Assembly: GCA_009602725.1 (NCBI GenBank)
Contig: WELB01000088.1
Span: 52,962-74,792 of the forward strand
DNA length: 21,831 bases
From: Spirogloea muscicola
Taxonomy: Eukaryota; Streptophyta; Zygnematophyceae; Spirogloeales; Spirogloeaceae
Direction: 5' to 3'
A program made the translations under genes and the position numbers. Under the pieces are notes generated by a model, which had not been told where the DNA came from, ran no database searches, and worked only from the letters and a program-made list of their open reading frames with translations. Of this stretch, positions 18,355-21,831 are shown piece by piece (position 1 is the first letter of the stretch; each line of letters begins with the position of its first letter).

Positions 18355-18693
18355 CAATACTCGGATCACCCGGTGGGAGACGAGTTTGTCCCACTCGCCG
18401 TCGACGTACACGGCGCCTTTGGCACAAAATGGCTTGACCTGCTTCACCCCCTTGCGCGGCGAGCAGCGGCCCGCCGCCTCGGGCAGCAGGGCGAGCAGCC
18501 TGGCTTCAATGTCGCCGGGTCCCACGCTCACGTCTTCCATATGCGCTTGGCCATCTCTTTGCAGCGGTCCCTTGCCTTTGCGGTTCACTTGCGCGCAAAC
18601 CGCGCTTTGGCGGCGGCCTCCGGCTTCCGTCAGGGCGACATCTTTCCGCTTGCGAGCTATTCCGACTTGCATCTTCTGAATAGCGGTTACTGA
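18355..18693 (+). pseudogene. C-terminal fragment of retroelement ORF
   Basis: It reads QYSDHPVGDEFVPLAVDVHG, then AFGTKWLDLLHPLARRAAAR, FHMRLAISLQRSLAFAVHLR, ANRALAAASGFRQGD, and ends SYSDLHLLNSGY with TGA at 18691-18693. It corresponds to the last ~112 residues of the right-edge copy (from YYQDHPRGDQLYPCAMDIYG). The zinc motif and nuclease core are missing, so this is a 5'-truncated insertion that cannot encode an active protein. Confidence 0.75.
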
Positions 18694-18734
18694 GCGTCCC
18701 CTTTGCTGATGTCTTAGTTCTTAGCACCCCGGCT

Positions 18735-18925
18735 CCTTCAGATTTTGTCCATTCCTTTGGGCTGGCCTCCCCAGCCACCAGTTAATGTGGCCGCGCTTGC
18801 CCCCTCGGACCGTTGTCTTCTCTCTGATGAGCTTACTTTCTTATCAGCACCTTTTGGCCCTTCTTACCGTGTCAAATTGTTCAGGGCTGGCTTTTGACAG
18901 CCCTCGCCCCCTTTGGAATAGCCAC
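18735..18925 (+). repeat. Two retroelement tail hairpin blocks
   Basis: First: TTTTGTCCATTCCTTTGGGC then TGGCCTCCCCAGCC (about 18743-18776). Second: AATTGTTCA then GGGCTGGCTTTTGACAGCCC (18884-18903) and TCGCCCCCTTTGGAATAGCC. Both keep 6 bp of the stem. They follow the stop at 18693 and so belong to tails of this or adjoining insertions. Confidence 0.6.
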
Positions 18926-19410
18926 CTGATTTGGACCCCTTTGTTCCTTCAGTTGTGCTCGCCCTGTTACCTTAGCAGGTCTTAGTCGAGGGCTTCGAAT
19001 CATGTAACACCAATCTTTGTGCTAGTTTGCCTGAACAGTAGTGGCTCCGCTTGGACTCCTTACCGCTTGGTGCACACCGCAAGCCTTCCCCCTTTCCCGA
19101 CCGTTGGGGCGCCCGCGCTTGGCCCCCGCTGCCGCGACGGCGGTCCTTCTCGCCCCCCGCTGCCGCCGGGCTGGCGAGCTGGCGCCGACGAGCTCATGAG
19201 CCCCGGGGCTTCTTCGGGCGCCACGCTCAAAGCCGCGCCAGACCCTGGCCCCCCCCTCCCGGGAGCCTCGCCGCTGCCGAGCTCCCCCGGTCACCCTCGG
19301 CTGGGCAGCAGTTCCCCGTGCCTGCGCCAGCTCCTCCTCCCGACGCTTCAAGCCCCGCGGCGGCGGCGTCGGGCGCCCCGGCTTCCTCTACCCGCAACGG
19401 GGTCCCTCGG
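18926..19410 (+). other. Tail remnant and C-rich sequence before the next fragment
   Basis: At about 19018-19036 CTAGTTTGCCTGAACAGTAG is a block A remnant. From 19080 to 19410 the sequence is C-rich and Pro/Ala-coding. It is in frame with the retroelement fragment that follows but does not resemble the zinc-motif region of the right-edge copy, so coding status is doubtful. Confidence 0.4.
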
Positions 19411-19893
19411 ACGAGGCGTGTCGATCTGGTTGGCGTCCCCCTAGGAGGTGGCAAGGGGCTCCTCGTGGACGTCGTCCTAACCGACAGCTTCCGGACGAAG
19501 GGCCCCAGTACTTCTGAGACCGGCTATGCTGTGAAGGTGGCCGAACAGAAGAAGTTGAGCAAGTACAAGAACCACACGGCGGGGGATACCTTTTACCCCC
19601 TGGCCATGGACATCCATGGGTGTTACGGGGGTCGGTGGTCCTCGTTACTTTCGCTGCTGGCCTCTCAAGCTGACCAGCGGCGCCGGGAACAGGGTGCAGC
19701 CCTTCCGGGTGGCTCGGTGCCTGTGGGTCTTGTGTCCTGCTACCGAATGCGTCTGTCTATGTGCCTACAGCGGTCCAAGGCGATTGCTTTGCATCGCCGG
19801 GCTGGTCGCGCCCTTGCAGCAGCCTCTGGTCTGCACAGCGGGGTTGCTCTTCCTCCCCTCAGCTCATCTGACTTCCTACTGCTGACACGGGCG
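19411..19893 (+). pseudogene. C-terminal fragment of retroelement ORF, last codons replaced
   Basis: It reads TRRVDLVGVPLGGGKGLLVD then VVLTDSFRTKGPSTSETGYA, AEQKKLSKYKNHTAGDTFYP, LAMDIHGCYGGRWSSLLSLL, YRMRLSMCLQRSKAIALHRR, AGRALAAASG and SSSDFLLLTRA. It shows the nuclease-region acidic residues (VDLV, LVDVV) and the AEQKK motif, uninterrupted. Where other copies end LTRGY-stop, this one switches at about 19893 into unrelated sequence that includes the 50-bp repeat at 19904, and the frame continues. It is truncated upstream and disrupted at its last two codons. Confidence 0.75.
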
Positions 19894-19903
19894 CCCTGTC
19901 TGC

Positions 19904-19952
19904 CTAGCCTTTGGCTCCGTCATGAACACCTGTATGCATCTGGCTGGCAGTT
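19904..19952 (+). repeat. Dispersed 50-bp repeat, copy 2
   Basis: CTTTGGCTCCGTCATGAACA then CCTGTATGCATCTGGCTGGC, nearly the same as 17539-17588. It begins about ten bases after the point where the preceding retroelement ORF loses its normal ending. Confidence 0.65.
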
Positions 19953-20147
19953 GACAGCCGATTCTTTAATATCAGCAGCCGTTGTGCTCTACCCCGACGG
20001 GAGCCGAGCTCGTCCTCCCTTTTCTCAAGCGCCTCTTGTCTTCACGGGCAGCGACAGCCTGAGTACGAGCGAGGTTCTGTCCCTTTGGCCACCCGACTCT
20101 TGGCGGCCGCGGCACCACCGGCCCTCCCCCCCCCCGCCATCCCCCCT
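19953..20147 (+). other. No gene recognised; C-rich sequence
   Basis: The first half is mixed sequence. From about 20090 it becomes C-rich and leads into the 135-bp tandem repeat, of which a partial extra unit may begin near 20115. Confidence 0.35.
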
Positions 20148-20395
20148 GCCATTGCTGCTTACTCACCCTCCTCGAGCAGCTCCACAAGCGGTACAGGTCG
20201 AGTCGTCATGGCCCCCGTCGGCACGGCTCCCCCCGCTCTGTGGCACCTGTGGCCCTCCTTTTCCCCACCCGCCCTCCCTCCTGCCATTGCTGCCTCCTCA
20301 CCCTCCTCTAGCAGCTCCACAAGCGGTACAGACCGAGTCGACATGGCCCCCGTCAGCACGGCTCCCCCTGCTCTGTGGCACCTCCGGCCCTCCTA
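20148..20395 (+). repeat. Tandem repeat, 135-bp unit, nearly two copies
   Basis: Unit 1 starts GCCATTGCTGC at 20148 and unit 2 at 20283. Shared landmarks are AGCTCCACAAGCGGTACAG, CATGGCCCCCGTC and GCTCTGTGGCACCT. The length is a multiple of three, and one frame gives APQAVQ.ES.WPPSARLP repeats, but no known protein is recognised. This looks like a minisatellite between two retroelement pieces. Confidence 0.7.
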
Positions 20396-20404
20396 GTATA
20401 GGGC

Positions 20405-20530
20405 GTCATTTCATGTAGCCACATTCTTTGCGCTGCATTCTTTGCACTTTCTGCATTTTCTGCCTGAACAATGTATTGGCTTGCATTGGCCTCGCTTTCA
20501 TTCCATGCGCACCGCGCGCCTTCTCTCTCT
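20405..20530 (+). repeat. Retroelement 3' tail, blocks A and B
   Basis: It contains TTTCATGTAGCCACATTC, then TGCCTGAACAATGTATTGGC, TTTCATTCCATGCGCACCGC and GCGCCTTCTCTC. These are the plus-strand equivalents of 20911-20787. The tail is followed within a few bases by a new ORF fragment. Confidence 0.65.
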
Positions 20531-20536
20531 CTTTCT

Positions 20537-20600
20537 TAGCCGAGCAGAAGAAGATCCAGAAGCACAAGAATTACCTTGCTGGCGATGCCTTTCTAAGTGC
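20537..20600 (+). pseudogene. Short internal fragment of retroelement ORF
   Basis: AEQKKIQKHKNYLAGDAF matches AEQKKLSKYKNHTAGDTF of the copy at 19411. The match starts almost immediately after a tail (20530), as expected of a 5'-truncated insertion into or next to an older tail, and stops after about 20 codons. Confidence 0.6.
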
Positions 20601-20686
20601 TGGCCATACGCACCCGCGGAGCAAAAGAAAGCGAGGGAAGCGGCAGCGGCAGCGAGGGAGGAGAGGACAGACGCTTTCCGGGAGAC
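20601..20686 (+). other. Purine-rich spacer, nothing recognised
   Basis: GA/GC-rich sequence separating the plus-strand fragment from the minus-strand tail of the right-edge copy. No coding or RNA feature is supported. Confidence 0.35.
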
Positions 20687-20911
20687 GGCGGTGGCTGGGC
20701 GAGGCCAGCCCAGGGAAGAGGATGGACAAAGAGCGAGGGAGGCAGCCGGAAGAGAGTGGGCGAGGGGGCAGGATGTCACCGTCGCTTGAGAGAAGGCGCG
20801 CGGGGCGCATGAAATGAAATGGAGGCCAATTCAGGCCGACACATTGTTCAGGCAGAGTCTAGGGCAAACTAAACAGGGCTACATAATACGGAAACCGAAA
20901 CCAAGGTGCCT
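20687..20911 (-). repeat. 3' tail of the right-edge retroelement copy
   Basis: Read from the stop at 20921 leftward on the minus strand: block A (TGCCTGAACAATGTGTCGGC), block B (CATGCGCCCCGCGCGCCTTC), then TTTGTCCATCCTCTTCCC and GGGCTGGC...CCAGCC (about 20735-20690). The order stop, A, B, hairpin block is visible here in one piece. In the 17661-17819 copy the hairpin block comes before A and B, so tails are rearranged or nested. Confidence 0.7.
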
Positions 20912-20920
20912 AAGGTGACA

Positions 20921-21831
20921 TCAGTACCCACGGGTGAGCACAAACAAATCCGACAAGCTAACTTGGGGAGCTGGAGCGCCGCCACGAAAGCCGGAGGCCT
21001 GACTTAAAGCGCGCCCTGCACGTTGATGAAGAGCCAATGCTTGCGAGCGCTGCAAACTAAGTGAGAGCCGCATTCTATAGTATGCAACTAAGGCCAGCGG
21101 AATGCTGGAGTGGCCGAAGCTGCCCCCCCGACTTCGACGACGCGCATCAACCAGCCGGGCCAGATGCTGGATCAGGGAGGACCATTTTATGCCGTAGCCT
21201 CCGTAAATATCCATGGCACACGGATAAAGTTGGTCCCCTCGGGGATGGTCCTGGTAGTACCGCTCCTTCTTGCGCTCCGCGCTGGACGTGGCCCAGCCAG
21301 ACACGGTTGACGTGGGTGCGCCAGCCTTGTACGCGTCGATCAGTACCACGTCCAGGAGCAGACGAGGCCCACCGCCCCGGGGGGTGGCGACCACGTCCAG
21401 ACGCCGCACGAATGGCTTGCCGCGCCTTGAGGAGATTGGCATGATGCCGGACACCTCCATCGCCGGATAATACCCCGCCTCTCGCACAATTCCAAACATA
21501 GTGTCCCTGAGTAAGTCGTGGGAGGCAATGCGCTCACCCCCCTCAACACATCTCAGCATATGAGCAGCTAAATCGAGCTTGTCATCGGCAATGTGGCCAC
21601 ACTCGCACTGGCGGATGCCAGCCAAGCATGGAGGGGGGAGGCCGAGGTGGTGGTGGAGCGCTGTGCGAAATAGGCTGTCTGGGAGTCGAAGGGACTCGTA
21701 TATCGGCAGAGCGTTAAGCCACTCAGACGCGCCCGGGGAGCTGATGGAAAGGAGCCGGGTGAGGCCACGTCCATCGTCCTTGAGCAGTCCCTTCAATTCA
21801 GAGGCGGCCTGCACGTCCGCAGCGTGAGTGT
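20921..21831 (-). CDS. Retroelement polyprotein, C-terminal part with zinc motif and restriction-like nuclease region (partial, runs off right edge)
   Basis: This is an uninterrupted frame of just over 300 codons entering from the right edge and ending SDLFVLTRGY, stop at 20921. Counting residue 1 at base 21814: LLSISSPGASEWLNALP and LFRTALHHHLGLP (20-60), zinc motif C70-x-C72...H85...C89, SHDLLRDTMFGIVREAGY (98-115), E120, RRLDVVATPRGGGPRLLLDV (137-156), AERKKERYY (179-187), AMDIYGGYG (200-208), then YYRMRLSLSLQRSQALALHQ. This layout is known from the ends of non-LTR retrotransposon proteins in protists and algae, where the D...D...K region resembles PD-(D/E)XK nucleases of R2-type elements. 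The reverse transcriptase would lie further right, outside the window. Alternative: a separate nuclease-like ORF. It is the only copy here with the zinc motif and may belong to an intact element. Confidence 0.75.
   Translation of the reverse strand, partial: THAADVQAASELKGLLKDDGRGLTRLLSISSPGASEWLNALPIYESLRLPDSLFRTALHHHLGLPPPCLAGIRQCECGHIADDKLDLAAHMLRCVEGGERIASHDLLRDTMFGIVREAGYYPAMEVSGIMPISSRRGKPFVRRLDVVATPRGGGPRLLLDVVLIDAYKAGAPTSTVSGWATSSAERKKERYYQDHPRGDQLYPCAMDIYGGYGIKWSSLIQHLARLVDARRRSRGGSFGHSSIPLALVAYYRMRLSLSLQRSQALALHQRAGRALSQASGFRGGAPAPQVSLSDLFVLTRGY

Noticed and set aside
18980-19005. tRNA T-arm-like GGGCTTCGAATCA
   Set aside because: No matching acceptor stem, D-arm or anticodon arm could be found around it.

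Overview
The window looks like nuclear DNA of a photosynthetic eukaryote of the green lineage, most likely a green alga; chlorophyte versus early streptophyte cannot be settled from the sequence. The reasons are split genes with short GT-AG introns (about 50-350 nt), GC-rich DNA with CGG/CCG and G-tract low complexity, a plastid-type maltose transporter family (MEX1), a plant-type AP2/ERF transcription factor, and a fragment of a plant-like mitochondrial nad9.

Four host genes can be modelled, all on the minus strand: an AP2/ERF protein (1935-3395), a carnosine N-methyltransferase/N2227-family enzyme in ten exons (4414-7789; 1740 nt, 579 aa), and two tandem MEX1-like maltose transporters, copy A (9743-12402; eight exons, 433 aa) and copy B (14247-16941; seven exons, 421 aa). 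The exon models were built by hand from protein-family similarity plus splice sites. They close in frame at every junction, and the five internal exons of the two MEX1 copies have identical lengths (151, 127, 94, 118, 93 nt) and phases, so the pair arose by tandem duplication. Maltose transporters export starch-derived maltose from plastids at night. Nothing in the window links the methyltransferase or the AP2 gene to that pathway.

An AT-rich 306-bp piece at 8604-8909 encodes the central part of NADH dehydrogenase subunit 9 without a stop. It is best read as a nuclear insertion of mitochondrial DNA (NUMT), next to the 3' side of MEX1 copy A.

The rest (1-1570, 7990-8230, 12719-13950, 17600-21831) is dominated by one family of non-LTR-retrotransposon-like elements. 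At least nine fragments encode the same C-terminal region: a Cys/His zinc motif, a restriction-like (PD-(D/E)XK-type) nuclease region, and an ending near SDLxxLTRGY-stop. The most complete copy (20921-21831, minus) runs off the right edge. The fragments carry 3' tails with recurring blocks, among them a TTGTCCATTC stretch followed by a GGGCTGGC/GCCAGCCC stem-loop. In two places a tail abuts another 5'-truncated copy, the pattern expected from repeated target-primed insertion. No reverse transcriptase domain lies inside the window.

No rRNA, tRNA, CRISPR array or bacterial-style operon was found.
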